A stretch of DNA of 64,000 bases from Aeoliella mucimassa (lineage in GTDB: Bacteria; Planctomycetota; Planctomycetia; Pirellulales; Lacipirellulaceae), in the NCBI RefSeq assembly GCF_007748035.1, contig NZ_CP036278.1, positions 4,712,001 through 4,776,000 on the forward strand, read 5' to 3'. The position numbers and the translations under genes were made by a program. Positions within the stretch are counted from its first letter, which is position 1, and each line of letters opens with the position of its first letter. Of this stretch, positions 27,262 through 36,361 are shown piece by piece. The notes below the pieces were generated by a model. The model saw only the letters and a program-made list of their open reading frames with translations. It was not told the origin of the DNA and made no database searches.

Positions 27262-27498
27262 TCACGGAGGATCGTAGCCACCAGGGTTCCAAGGATGACA
27301 GCGGGCGATACGTTTCACTCCCCGCCAACTGCCGCGTAGAGGGCCATACTTGCGGACTGATTGGATGAAATACTCGCTGCAAGTCGGCTGAAACCGACAG
27401 TTTTTGCCTAGCAGTGGGCTAATACCGAGCTGATAGAAACGGACCATGCCGATCAGAATCATCGAAGGCAGCTGTGCTAGCAAGCGAAGAAATTTCAC
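27262..27498 (-). CDS. yidD: Membrane protein insertion efficiency factor YidD
   Basis: The 78-residue product carries the YidD core CRFQPTCSEYFIQSVRKYGP and CHPWNPGGYDPP, with an amphipathic N-terminal helix. YidD sits at the inner membrane and assists YidC-dependent insertion. It overlaps the 3' end of rnpA by 4 bp (ATGA), the common rnpA-yidD pairing. Unlike many bacteria, no yidC gene follows it here. Confidence 0.93.
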   Translation of the reverse strand: MKFLRLLAQLPSMILIGMVRFYQLGISPLLGKNCRFQPTCSEYFIQSVRKYGPLRGSWRGVKRIARCHPWNPGGYDPP

Positions 27499-27896
27499 GA
27501 TCGCTTCCTCTTCGGAGGTCGGCGACTTGTGAGCTTAGCCAACGATTGCTGAAGCTCCTCGAGGGTCGGAACCGCCTTGGCTCGGGGCAAACAAACGAGA
27601 TCGACGTTGGGCAGTTCGTGCTGCGTGAGCCGAAAGGCCTCGCGAAGCAGTCGCTTCCAGCGATTCCGCGCGACCGCGTTGCCCACCTTTCGCGACACCA
27701 CCAATCCCAAGCGAGGATGCTTGCACTCGTTCGGCGCGACATACACCACGAGTCGCTCGTCGGCGCGACTTCGCCGCACGGCAAAGACTCGGTCGAAATC
27801 GTCCTTCTGGAGCAGGCGGTGGGTTTTCGGAAAGGTGTGGGCCAAGGTTTCGCTACGCGAAAAGGTAAAACGTGAGGGTTTAGGAGGCCCACCCAT
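27495..27896 (-). CDS. rnpA: Ribonuclease P protein component
   Basis: The 133-residue product has the family features in order: a FPKTHRLLQKDDFDRVF start of the core fold (residues 22-38), ERLVVYVAP, RLGLVVSRKVGNAVARNRWKRLLRE (the RNR RNA-binding motif) and a final helical part. It binds the RNase P RNA to mature tRNA 5' ends. An N-terminal extension of about 20 residues and a basic C-terminal tail (RRPPKRKRS) are present. It overlaps yidD by 4 bp. There is no rpmH upstream, where it normally lies in bacteria; the neighbour is a large secreted-protein gene. Confidence 0.94.
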   Translation of the reverse strand: MGGPPKPSRFTFSRSETLAHTFPKTHRLLQKDDFDRVFAVRRSRADERLVVYVAPNECKHPRLGLVVSRKVGNAVARNRWKRLLREAFRLTQHELPNVDLVCLPRAKAVPTLEELQQSLAKLTSRRPPKRKRS

Positions 27897-27995
27897 TCTA
27901 AAACGATTGGCCCGCTGCCCGCTACGGAGCCGCTAGCACAGGGAGCCATACCACCTACCAGCAATGGAGCGGAAAGAGACTTCCAAAACAGTGCT

Positions 27996-30725
27996 TTACT
28001 GACGTGGCGGGGCAGTAAACGACTGGTTTGCGGTGCGACGGGGCACCGAAATCGGCCGCACCATCACCGCGTCGATATCGGCCAAAGCTCCCCCCTGCAC
28101 TGCCAGGTGCAGCTGTACGCTGCTCGTCTGATTCACGGTGCGAACCATCCGGAACGGTTGCCATCCCGCGGTGGTCGGCACTCGCAATGCCAGCTCCTGT
28201 CCGCCAAGGGTGTCTTGAATCAACAGTTTGCCGTTTGCCTCGGCCGAGCCCACCACTCGAATCCAACCAGTGATCTCCACGACGCTGCCCGCTTGCAGAG
28301 GAACTCGCGGAGAGGTTACCCATACAACCGACGGAGGATCGTCGTCGCTGGTAAACATGGCCTGACTCGTTGGTTTAGCAACCAACCGCAAGCAGGCGCG
28401 ACCATGCTGGGGATCACGCGGCGAGAACTCCACCGCGGTGTCGTGCTGCGAATCCGCGTAGTCGGTGTGGACCCACCCGGCCGATTGCGTTGAGGCGAGG
28501 TCTTCAAAATCACCGCCGACAAGCAGATTCTGCCCACGAACCAGGCTGGCAAGCGCCGGCTGCAGCGCCTGATGCGTGGGGAGTAGTCGCAGGTCGTACT
28601 CCGTGGGAATACTGGCAAAACCGGTGGTCGCGGTAACGTACTTGAACAGTTGCTGGCGAGCTTCCGCGGTTTGATCGCTGGAGGTTTGGGCCAACTCAAT
28701 CGCATAAGCGTACTTGCGTGAGGCTAGCAGTTGATCGCACTGCTCAAGTCGCTGGCGAACCGCGGCCACGCGCCCAGCGAGGGCCTTCGCCTGCGGGTTG
28801 AGCAACTGTTGCATTACGGTTTCGAGCTCCATGACGTCGGCCATGGCCAGCGTGCGTGCTGCCTGAGCAGCCTGAGGAGCTTCGTTGCCGAGTCGGCGTT
28901 CGATCTGGGCCAAGGTCAGCGAGTCGTCGGTCAACACCACCCAGCGAGGCGAAGCGATACGAGTAAGTGGCACTTGAAAGCCGCCGGTTACTCGCTCGCC
29001 GCGCAGCGGGACCAACCCCGCAGGCGTCAATAAATGGGCTTTGGAGTTCTCCGGCACGCCGGCCACGACGAGCACCGGCGAGGTGCTAGCTGGTTGCTGC
29101 GATGGCGGCTCGCCCGGCAGAAAAACCAGCCGCGAGCGACCGAGCTGCCAGGCAATCGACTTTTGGTTCGAACTTCGTAGTTCAGCGCCGGCGATGCGCT
29201 TGCCGGTAACCAGCCATGGCTCGGCCAGCATGAGCTCGCGATTGAGCAGCCGCAGTTGCTCGCAGAGCCGCCTGGCTTCCGGCGAACTGCTCGCCAGTCG
29301 GCCAGGAGTACGCACCAGCAGCCCGCGATGCCCAGCTGCCATGGTTGCCAGCAGCGCCTGACGGATTTGCCATGGCTCGTGCCACCCCAAGTAGCGGGCG
29401 CTAGGTGCCAGCAGTTCGGCTTGTTCGCGAGCAGCGTCGCTCCACCCCAGCGAAACGGCCACCCACGGAGAGCAGCCAAGCACAGGGGCAAGCTTTTCAA
29501 CGTCGCCAACATTGGCGTCGCCCGCCAAATCGATCTTACGCGGACGGACCAGCACGTCGGTCAGCTGGGCGAAACGTCGGGGACGATCGCTGGCTCCCAC
29601 CACAATTGGCCGCCGCAAGGGATCAGCCCGTCGTACGGCTTCGCACTGCGAAGTCAGTTGATCGAGTGAAAGTGCCGTGTTTTCCAGTCCGAGCGACCAG
29701 GCGAGCACGGTTTGCCAAATCGAATTCGGGGCGATCTCGACCAGTCGATCGAGCTCAGGGGGAGGACAGACCACCCAGAGCTTCGCCTCGCGGGCGGCCC
29801 GCAATTGGGCTTCGGTGGCGGGGCTTGCGAGGTAGACCGTGTTGAATCCCAACTCGGCCAACTCGGAAAACGACTCGCCATGGTACTCAATCGCCCGAGG
29901 TACCAGCGGCTCGCCAGCCACAGAAATGGTAGTGCCGTGCCGGCGGACTTCGACCGGATCGAACGTAATCGGTTCGCTCTGCTGGTTGCCAGGAGCACTA
30001 AGCATGGGGCCATCGTTTTGCGGTGCCGAGAGCAAAGGACCCGCTGCGGCAATGCCAGGCTGCGTGAGCACGCCGACCACCTGCATTTGGTCGACTTCCA
30101 CCAAGGTCTCGCCCGAGCCCCCTGGCACCACAAGCACCACGCGATCGACATAGGCTTCACGGTCGTCGACCTGGACGTTGGGGTTGGTACTCAGGAACCG
30201 GGCCTGGCGCGTAGCCAGTTTGGGCACACTATCGAGCCGTAGTCGCTGCCATTGACCAGCATTGGAGTACCGCTGCCCAACCACGGTGGTTCGCAGCGGC
30301 TGGCCGGTTTCGGAATCAATATTTCGCGGAAAAACCACCTCGGCAGCCAGCTGGACCGCGGCTCGGTTGGAGCGCATTACGACTTCGATCGCCAGTTCGT
30401 CGAGCACCGGCAAGTGCTCGACCTGGTGTTTCAGATGAGCGCCGTAACCCGGAGCGATTGTCATCACCACCCGCTCGACCGACGCTGGTTTCTGCGAATT
30501 CGAGAGCTGCGTGCGGAGCTGAGCTACCTGGCGAACATTGGGAGCCGGCTCGAGCTTCCAGGAGACCATGGGGCCGTCGAAGCCTTCGTCGACCACGACG
30601 TCGGCCGCGTGGAGCCTGGGCCCGCTGAGAATGAGCCCTACGAGAACCGCCAATACCGCGCAGCAGCCAGCCGAGCGGCGAAGCCGCCCGCAACAGGGCA
30701 CTGGCTCGAGCATCGACCAATCCAT
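27996..30725 (-). CDS. Large secreted protein of unknown function, possibly glycoside-hydrolase-like
   Basis: From the ATG at 30725 the product is 909 residues, with a signal sequence (CCAVLAVLVGLILSGPRLHA) around residues 18-41. An in-frame ATG at 30836 would add 37 residues before the signal and is less likely. A beta-rich N-terminal domain (EGFDGPMVSWKLEPAPNVR) is followed by a region whose segment order (GFNTVYLASPATEAQLRAAREAKLWVV, then RYLGWHEPWQIRQALLATMA) looks like a TIM-barrel glycoside hydrolase, though no catalytic motif can be named. The C-terminal 150 residues (ACLRLVAKP, VVEITGWIRVVG, SVQLHLAVQGG) resemble a carbohydrate-binding beta-sandwich. The function is not known; the domain reading is inference. 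Confidence 0.8.
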   Translation of the reverse strand: MDWSMLEPVPCCGRLRRSAGCCAVLAVLVGLILSGPRLHAADVVVDEGFDGPMVSWKLEPAPNVRQVAQLRTQLSNSQKPASVERVVMTIAPGYGAHLKHQVEHLPVLDELAIEVVMRSNRAAVQLAAEVVFPRNIDSETGQPLRTTVVGQRYSNAGQWQRLRLDSVPKLATRQARFLSTNPNVQVDDREAYVDRVVLVVPGGSGETLVEVDQMQVVGVLTQPGIAAAGPLLSAPQNDGPMLSAPGNQQSEPITFDPVEVRRHGTTISVAGEPLVPRAIEYHGESFSELAELGFNTVYLASPATEAQLRAAREAKLWVVCPPPELDRLVEIAPNSIWQTVLAWSLGLENTALSLDQLTSQCEAVRRADPLRRPIVVGASDRPRRFAQLTDVLVRPRKIDLAGDANVGDVEKLAPVLGCSPWVAVSLGWSDAAREQAELLAPSARYLGWHEPWQIRQALLATMAAGHRGLLVRTPGRLASSSPEARRLCEQLRLLNRELMLAEPWLVTGKRIAGAELRSSNQKSIAWQLGRSRLVFLPGEPPSQQPASTSPVLVVAGVPENSKAHLLTPAGLVPLRGERVTGGFQVPLTRIASPRWVVLTDDSLTLAQIERRLGNEAPQAAQAARTLAMADVMELETVMQQLLNPQAKALAGRVAAVRQRLEQCDQLLASRKYAYAIELAQTSSDQTAEARQQLFKYVTATTGFASIPTEYDLRLLPTHQALQPALASLVRGQNLLVGGDFEDLASTQSAGWVHTDYADSQHDTAVEFSPRDPQHGRACLRLVAKPTSQAMFTSDDDPPSVVWVTSPRVPLQAGSVVEITGWIRVVGSAEANGKLLIQDTLGGQELALRVPTTAGWQPFRMVRTVNQTSSVQLHLAVQGGALADIDAVMVRPISVPRRTANQSFTAPPRQ

Positions 30726-31079
30726 ACTCAGTTCTGACGGTGACCGTCGGGCGTTCGGTATCGGGGGCCAGGGGTGGGGCAACTTGCGCGTATGCGCAAT
30801 CCCAAGTGTCCCCGCGCGGTTGCAAAAACGCCACAACGATTTCTAAGGGGCTACATCGACGTAAGTCCAGCTTGTAGCAAGGTTTCCGCCACAACCCCAG
30901 ATCAGTTTGATGCTTTTCTCCATCATCGGCACGAATGTAAGATTGCCGATGCCAACCTGTTGATTGCACGTAAGTTGTTTGTGTATAATCGGTTGCGGGC
31001 GGTCCGAGGGACCGTGGCGATCAGTTGTGGCGCGCGGCATGCATTAGTACCGAGCATCCCCCAACCCTGGAGTTTGAAG
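30726..31079. other. Divergent intergenic region
   Basis: About 350 bp between the divergent secreted-protein gene and the small gene at 31080. It contains AT-richer DNA around 30960-31000 (TTGTTTGTGTATAATCGG, with a TATAAT-like box at about 30982-30987 facing the small gene). No other gene is seen. Confidence 0.45.
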
Positions 31080-31361
31080 ATGCCCGAACTTACGCCGAAT
31101 GCCACCACTGCTAGCGAAGAAGTCCCCGCCGATGTCCGCCAACTTGCGGAGTTCATCCACGGTTTGCCAGATCACTATTCGGAACAGATTCTACCGGTGC
31201 TTGACCGCGTGCTGGAAAGCACCAAGCGTCGTCGTCGGATCCTGACGCTGGTACAAGATGCCTTGGGCCAACTCCGGCTTGATATGAAGTACTTGATGTT
31301 CGACCTCGAGGCCACCCGCCGCGAGCGAGATACATACAAGGAGCAGTTGGAGAACGAATAA
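31080..31361 (+). CDS. Small conserved-looking helical protein, unknown function
   Basis: The 93-residue product starts at the ATG at 31080. A disordered N-terminus (MPELTPNATTASEEV) precedes a predicted all-helical region: LAEFIHGLPDHYSEQILPVL, ESTKRRRRILTLVQDALGQL, and a charged C-terminal helix ending KEQLENE that could be a short coiled coil. No membrane segment or signal peptide. A TATAAT-like box lies about 95 bp upstream. I recognise no family and assign no function; its regular helical heptads and strand context make it likely to be real. Confidence 0.65.
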   Translation: MPELTPNATTASEEVPADVRQLAEFIHGLPDHYSEQILPVLDRVLESTKRRRRILTLVQDALGQLRLDMKYLMFDLEATRRERDTYKEQLENE

Positions 31362-31567
31362 TCACGGAACAGGTGATCAACACGAGCTCGCGGGTAGTCC
31401 CGCGAGCGTAGTGATTGTCCTCCTCGGCAGTTGGTCGTGGGTCCTTTCTAGCGACCGCGACCGATTAGCCACCCCCGATGCGGAAGGGAACTAGGGTATT
31501 CCCTTTTGCGAATGTTTGAGTGACCTTTCAGTGCTAAGCCGCGCGGACGCTGCCCACCCGCACCGCC

Positions 31568-33049
31568 TTGGCAATGGACGAAGATTTTCGCGCTATGTCC
31601 ACCGTTACAACTGCGGATGATCTGGAACGGCGCGCCATGGAGGTGGGCATTCTCGACCATCGCCAATTACAAGTGGTTCGAGGAGAGCTAGGCACCCGTT
31701 CGCCCGACCTGGCTACCATGTCGCAAGAGTTGCTGCGCCGCAACTTACTTACCCAGTACCAGCTCGAACGGTTAGTCAAAGGCTTACAGTCGGGCTTCTT
31801 CTACGGCAAGTACAAGGTGCTGTATTGCGTCGGCGCGGGATCGTTCGCCCGCGTGTTTCGCGCAGTGCACGTCGATACCAACGAGGTGTTTGCCGTAAAG
31901 GTGCTCCGCAACCGGTGCATCACCGAATACGCCGACTCGTTCCGTCGCGAAGGGGAACTCGGCGCTTCGCTGAAACATCCCAACATTGTCCCGATTCACG
32001 AAGTCTATTCCAAACGCGATGTGCACTACATTGTGATGGACTTCATCGAAGGACGGAATCTGCGTGAATTCACTCGGGTGCGTCGCGTGTTTGCGCCGCT
32101 CGAAGCGGCCAAAATCCTCGACGGCATGCTGGCTGGGCTCAACTACGCCTTCCAGCAAGGTGTGTCGCACCGCGACTTGAAGATGTCGAACGTGCTTGTC
32201 TCAAGCGAAGGCGAGTCGAAACTGCTTGACTTCGGTCTGGCGGCGATCGAAAGCGACGTCGCTGGCGATACCGGCGTGAAACGTACCGTGGAGTATGCCG
32301 CCCTCGAGCGCGCAACCGGAGTGCGTAAAGACGATGCCCGTAGCGATATCTTCTTCGCCGGGTGCATTTTCTACCATATGCTAAGTGGTCGCTCGCCGAT
32401 GCCTGAGGGTCGTGATCGGGCAAAGCAGTTGAGTAAAGAAACCTTCCAGAACATTCCTCCCATCGCCAGCGTTGCCCCGAAGGTGCCGCCGACGTTTGCC
32501 AAGGTGATTAACCGGGCGATAGAGTTCGATCCCGAAAAGCGGTATCAGACTCCGCTCGAAATGCTCACCGATCTGAAGATTGCTGCCAAGCGTCTAGCCG
32601 AGCGTGGTGCAACCCAGAGTGTGAAGAACGAACTGGCGAGCAACGAAGGCCATAACGAACAAGGCGAGCCACGCCGGTTGATGGTGGTGGAGTCGAACGT
32701 AAAGATGCAGGACGTACTCCGCAATCTTTTCAAGCAACATGGCTATCGCGTGCTCGTGGCCAGCGATCCCGAGCGGGCGATCGATCGCTTCTACACCGAC
32801 TCCGACGCCGCTGAGGTGGTACTGTTCAGTAGCGGTCATAATGGCCGCGCAACGCTCGAGGCATTCAACCGCTTCGCCACCGAATCTGGCACCCGCGATA
32901 TTCCAGCCATTCTCTTGCTGGATGAGGCACACGCTACGTGGGAGCCAGAAGCCAACGTCAGCGATCACCGATTGACGATCACGATGCCGATCAAGCAGCG
33001 TGAATTGCGTCAGGCAGTTCGCAAAGTGCTAAGCCGACAAGCGGTGTAA
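31568..33049 (+). CDS. Serine/threonine protein kinase with C-terminal receiver-like domain
   Basis: The 493-residue product has an N-terminal helical region (residues 1-75) and a complete Hanks-type kinase domain: glycine loop VGAGSFARVF (88-97), catalytic lysine K111 (FAVKVLRN), HRD loop H201-R-D203 (SHRDLKMSNVL) and DFG at D221 (LLDFGLA). After a linker at about 350-370 comes a response-regulator-like fold to about 490 (RRLMVVESNVKMQDVLRNLF, then PAILLLDEAH, and TMPIKQRELRQAVRKVL). The receiver lacks the acidic pocket (VVES instead of VVDD) and the phospho-acceptor aspartate (VVLFSSGHNG), so it is probably not phosphorylated in the usual way. No transmembrane segment is visible. An alternative start is the ATG at 31595. 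Confidence 0.9.
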   Translation: MAMDEDFRAMSTVTTADDLERRAMEVGILDHRQLQVVRGELGTRSPDLATMSQELLRRNLLTQYQLERLVKGLQSGFFYGKYKVLYCVGAGSFARVFRAVHVDTNEVFAVKVLRNRCITEYADSFRREGELGASLKHPNIVPIHEVYSKRDVHYIVMDFIEGRNLREFTRVRRVFAPLEAAKILDGMLAGLNYAFQQGVSHRDLKMSNVLVSSEGESKLLDFGLAAIESDVAGDTGVKRTVEYAALERATGVRKDDARSDIFFAGCIFYHMLSGRSPMPEGRDRAKQLSKETFQNIPPIASVAPKVPPTFAKVINRAIEFDPEKRYQTPLEMLTDLKIAAKRLAERGATQSVKNELASNEGHNEQGEPRRLMVVESNVKMQDVLRNLFKQHGYRVLVASDPERAIDRFYTDSDAAEVVLFSSGHNGRATLEAFNRFATESGTRDIPAILLLDEAHATWEPEANVSDHRLTITMPIKQRELRQAVRKVLSRQAV

Positions 33050-33143
33050 ACGCCAGTTCGGCCTTTGCAAACCTGCAGCTAGATCTTCGCTGTTTTAGGC
33101 CGGTCGATCGCGTCTGGCTTCAAGCCACGATTCGCGTTTGCGG

Positions 33144-33431
33144 CTACTTTTTCTCGGTAAGCTGCCGATCGGCAACCCAACGCTTTGCCGCACTAATTGC
33201 CTGGCTGGCGGAGGGAAAATCTCGTAAGTAGCCCACTCGCAACTTCTGCGGGCCATAGATGCTTACGTGATAGCGAATCGCGTTAATCGGCGAGTTCGAC
33301 TTCATCGACATCAGCTCAAAGCGGTAACCATCGTGGGTTACTTGATCGTCGTGCTGCACCCCGATGCGGCGGCTTTCGCGGAACTTACCCAAATCTTGCT
33401 TGTGGGAATGCGATCCAAAAAAGAGTGCCAT
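33144..33431 (-). CDS. Small soluble protein of unknown function
   Basis: The 95-residue product has a mixed beta-alpha character (QVTHDGYRFELMS, IRYHVSIYGPQKLRVGYL) and a helical end (SASQAISAAKRWVADRQ). No signal peptide, no membrane segment and no motif I recognise. It lies convergent to the kinase gene with 94 bp between. The clean frame and sensible composition support it moderately. Confidence 0.55.
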   Translation of the reverse strand: MALFFGSHSHKQDLGKFRESRRIGVQHDDQVTHDGYRFELMSMKSNSPINAIRYHVSIYGPQKLRVGYLRDFPSASQAISAAKRWVADRQLTEKK

Positions 33432-33574
33432 GCTGCAGGCCTCGCGATACGAACTCGAAATAAGAGATCAGACTTCAGTATGATCGGCGCGCAGTACCAT
33501 CGCTATTGAATCCCACTGAAATGCGATGCATTGCTAGCATGCGAATGTCGCAACATGCGAGTTGAAGTGATTAT

Positions 33575-34969
33575 TCAAGAGTCACCGTCATGGCGGATTC
33601 GCCAGGCCAATCGCCCCAGCATGCGAAAGTAGAACATACCGGCAATCATGAAGGGAATCGCCGCTAGCGAGATCAATTCAGGCGAGTAGCGATTCAGCAG
33701 CATCACGGTCCCCACAAACAGACCAACCACGATTGCTGATAGCAAGTAAAACTGCAACCAGCTTCCTGCGCTTTTCGTCATACTCCGCAACACGCCTGGC
33801 ATCAGCAGCGACCAGGGAGACAAGGCTTCGAGTGTCGACAGATGGACCACAGGAAAGCAAACCCACATGCTCGCAGCGATGCCAAGCAGTTTGCCAGCCA
33901 CGTCGGCCCCGGAGGCCCACGCGATGAGGTAACCGAGAATACCGGAACTCATTACTCCGATCGCCATGTAGAAAGACTCTCCCATCCAGTCGACCGGATT
34001 ATTGACCGGCCACTCCTCGATGCGGTCATTCCCCTCCGAACTCTCGGTCACCACCTTGATGGCGCAGGCCGAGGCCGAGGCCAGGCCGAGCATGATCATC
34101 GCCGCCGTGGCGACCATAATAGGCAATCCAACCACGGCACCGTAACCGCTAAGAATCATCGGATACACCCACACGGCCACCGTAAAGAAGAAGGCCAGCA
34201 GGATGCCAATCGATAGACAGCGACTCACGACCCCCGGCCCGGTGAGAAAGGCCTTCCAACCAGTGAGCAACGGCCAGGCATTCATCTGGGGTCGGCTCTT
34301 GCGGTTGGTAACAACTCGATTCATCGCGGCCAGCTGCTCTTCTGGCGACAGCGACTCGAAATCCTCGTACCGCGAGTAGATCGGCGGCATCGACGGTGCA
34401 AACGACTCGTCGACTCGTACCTCCTCCACTTCCAGATCGGGCTCGGCGGGGGCTGGCGGGAGCTTTGGCTTAGGTGCTTTCACTACCGTTGCGTGCCCGC
34501 AGTCGGGGCATTCGATCGCTTGGCCAATCATCGCCGGTTCGACGTACTGCAGGGTCTCACACACTTCGCAGCGAACCGGCACTAACGCTTTTTGCTGCTT
34601 CAGCAGTTCAGTTCCCCAAGGCTGCGAGTCGCCATCCCACAACTCGTACTGCTGCCCCAGCATAGCGGCTGGCATTTTCGTAGGCTCTTTCGGCTTGGGG
34701 GCCGGCAACTTGGTCTTCGTGTTGCAGTCGGGACAAGTCAGCAGCTGCCCCACCTGGTCGTGCCGGCCATAGAGTCGGGTGCCGCAGAGTCGGCAATTCA
34801 CCCCCACGAAGGTCGGCCCACTCGGCTTCGACGTCGGCTCGGCGACCGCGTGCACTTCGAACCCCGCCTTGCAATTCGGGCACCGAGCCTGGCGCCCCAC
34901 GTGTCTCAGGTCCACCTTAAACCGCGTACGACAATGCGGGCATTGCGTGGTGATGGTGGAATCGGACAT
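33575..34969 (-). CDS. Multi-pass membrane protein with three N-terminal zinc ribbons
   Basis: From ATG at 34969 (MSDSTITTQCPHC) the product is 464 residues. Three consecutive CxxC-x(n)-CxxC ribbons occur at about 10-38 (CPHC/CPNC), 60-90 (CRLC/CPDC) and 130-165 (CEVC/CPDC), each of the short MJ0042 type common in planctomycetes. A linker follows, then a membrane domain of six to eight helices from about 245 to 455 (ILLAFFFTVAVWVYPMIL, VGLPIMVATAAMIMLGLA, SAIVVGLFVGTVMLLN). The role is unknown; zinc ribbons at the cytoplasmic face could bind a protein or nucleic acid. It is divergent from holB, 114 bp apart. A longer frame to 35134 exists but would invade holB. Confidence 0.8.
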   Translation of the reverse strand: MSDSTITTQCPHCRTRFKVDLRHVGRQARCPNCKAGFEVHAVAEPTSKPSGPTFVGVNCRLCGTRLYGRHDQVGQLLTCPDCNTKTKLPAPKPKEPTKMPAAMLGQQYELWDGDSQPWGTELLKQQKALVPVRCEVCETLQYVEPAMIGQAIECPDCGHATVVKAPKPKLPPAPAEPDLEVEEVRVDESFAPSMPPIYSRYEDFESLSPEEQLAAMNRVVTNRKSRPQMNAWPLLTGWKAFLTGPGVVSRCLSIGILLAFFFTVAVWVYPMILSGYGAVVGLPIMVATAAMIMLGLASASACAIKVVTESSEGNDRIEEWPVNNPVDWMGESFYMAIGVMSSGILGYLIAWASGADVAGKLLGIAASMWVCFPVVHLSTLEALSPWSLLMPGVLRSMTKSAGSWLQFYLLSAIVVGLFVGTVMLLNRYSPELISLAAIPFMIAGMFYFRMLGRLAWRIRHDGDS

Positions 34970-35083
34970 TTTCTTTTCAAACCTCTGGCCAACCAACCAC
35001 CTGCGGGGGGACGCCGAAAGCCGCGGCATCGAGTATAACCAAACACTCTGAGCAGCGTCCAAACACTCCAGAAGTAACCCGTC

Positions 35084-36064
35084 ATGTGGATGAACATCGA
35101 AGGCCACGACCAACTCGCCCAGCGGTTTGCGCACGTGCTAGGGGAAGGACGCCTGGCGAGCACCTATTTGTTTGTCGGACCCGGCGGAATCGGCAAAAGA
35201 TTGTTCGCCCGCCGGTTGGCCGAGTGCCTGTTCTGCTCGCAGTCGATCGATAGCGACCTGACCGCCTGCGGGCAGTGCGAGTCTTGCCGGCTGATGGCGG
35301 CCGGAAATCACCCCGATTTTCTCGAAGTTGGCCTGCTGAAAGACAAACGCTCGCTGCTGCTTGAGCAGTTTATCGGCGACAAAGCGCATCGTCACCAGGA
35401 AGGGCTGTGCCACGACATCTCGCTGCGGCCGTACCTAGCCTCCCGGCGGGTCGCGGTGATCGACAACGCGGATACGTTTAACACCGAAACGGCCAACGCG
35501 TTGCTGAAAACCTTGGAGGAGCCGCCCCCCCATTCGCTGCTCATTCTGATCGGCACCAGCGAGTCGAAACAGTTGCCGACCATTCGCTCGCGGTCGCAGA
35601 TCGTACGGTTTGCACCTCTGCAGCCCGAGGTGGTCGCTCGGTTGCTGCTGGAAACGGGCGAAGTGGATAACCCGCAGGTGGCGACCACCGTATCGGAACT
35701 GGCCGAAGGCAGCCTGGATCAGGCCCGCGCAATGGCCGACGAGCAACTTTGGCAACTGCATACCACGGCCGTGGAGTTGTTGGATCGCCGGGTGCTCGAC
35801 AGCGTGCGGCTGGCAGAGGTGGTTCACGAGTACTCCAACGCGGCTGGCAAAGACGCAGAACCGCGCCGGCAAGCGATGCTCCGCGTACTGGGCCTTGTCG
35901 CCCGACATTACCGCCGACAACTGCGACACGATCCGAACTCCCCTGTCGCACCATACTGGATCGCGAAGATCGATCGCTGCCTGGACGCTGAAATGCACGT
36001 GGTGCGGAACGTGCATCTGCAAACGGTCATTCAAGCATGGGCCGACGACCTGGCTCGCGCGTAG
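35084..36064 (+). CDS. holB: DNA polymerase III delta' subunit
   Basis: The 326-residue product has an AAA+ clamp-loader N-terminus: Walker A (GPGGIGKRLFARRLAE, near residue 28), a zinc-binding cluster (CLFCSQSIDSDLTACGQCESC), a Walker B/sensor region (RRVAVIDNADTFNTETANALL, KTLEEPPPHSLLILI) and a C-terminal helical collar domain. It belongs to the sliding-clamp loader with DnaX and HolA. The SRC motif carrying the arginine finger reads RSRS here, so Arg is kept and Cys is replaced. Length is typical. It stands alone between the zinc-ribbon gene and the hppA promoter region. Confidence 0.9.
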   Translation: MWMNIEGHDQLAQRFAHVLGEGRLASTYLFVGPGGIGKRLFARRLAECLFCSQSIDSDLTACGQCESCRLMAAGNHPDFLEVGLLKDKRSLLLEQFIGDKAHRHQEGLCHDISLRPYLASRRVAVIDNADTFNTETANALLKTLEEPPPHSLLILIGTSESKQLPTIRSRSQIVRFAPLQPEVVARLLLETGEVDNPQVATTVSELAEGSLDQARAMADEQLWQLHTTAVELLDRRVLDSVRLAEVVHEYSNAAGKDAEPRRQAMLRVLGLVARHYRRQLRHDPNSPVAPYWIAKIDRCLDAEMHVVRNVHLQTVIQAWADDLARA

Positions 36065-36113
36065 GGATCAGTAAAGAATTCAACGCAAAACCCCGATTGA
36101 ATCGCCGAATGCA

Positions 36114-36143
36114 TTGACAGCGATTCGAACCCTGCATTAGACT
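36114..36143 (+). promoter_or_regulatory. Candidate sigma70-type promoter of hppA
   Basis: TTGACA (36114-36119) and TAGACT (36138-36143) are separated by 18 bp, a close match to the -35 and a fair one to the -10 consensus. It lies about 220 bp before the hppA start in an otherwise gene-free 297-bp gap. Confidence 0.55.
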
Positions 36144-36361
36144 CCACGGCCAGTTCTTTCAGGCGGGTAAACTCATCACTTCGGGGTCGTTGCACCTTCT
36201 ATCAAGTGTTCGTTTGGGCTTTCAGTTTCCGTAAGGAGCAGTGAAGTTTCGAGCGGGCCACTTGTTGCGCTACACTCATTCGATCTGACGACGCTCCACG
36301 CTATGGATCGCCCTTCCCATTTTGACTTTGTTACGCAGACTGAGCCAAGAGGACCAGCAAC

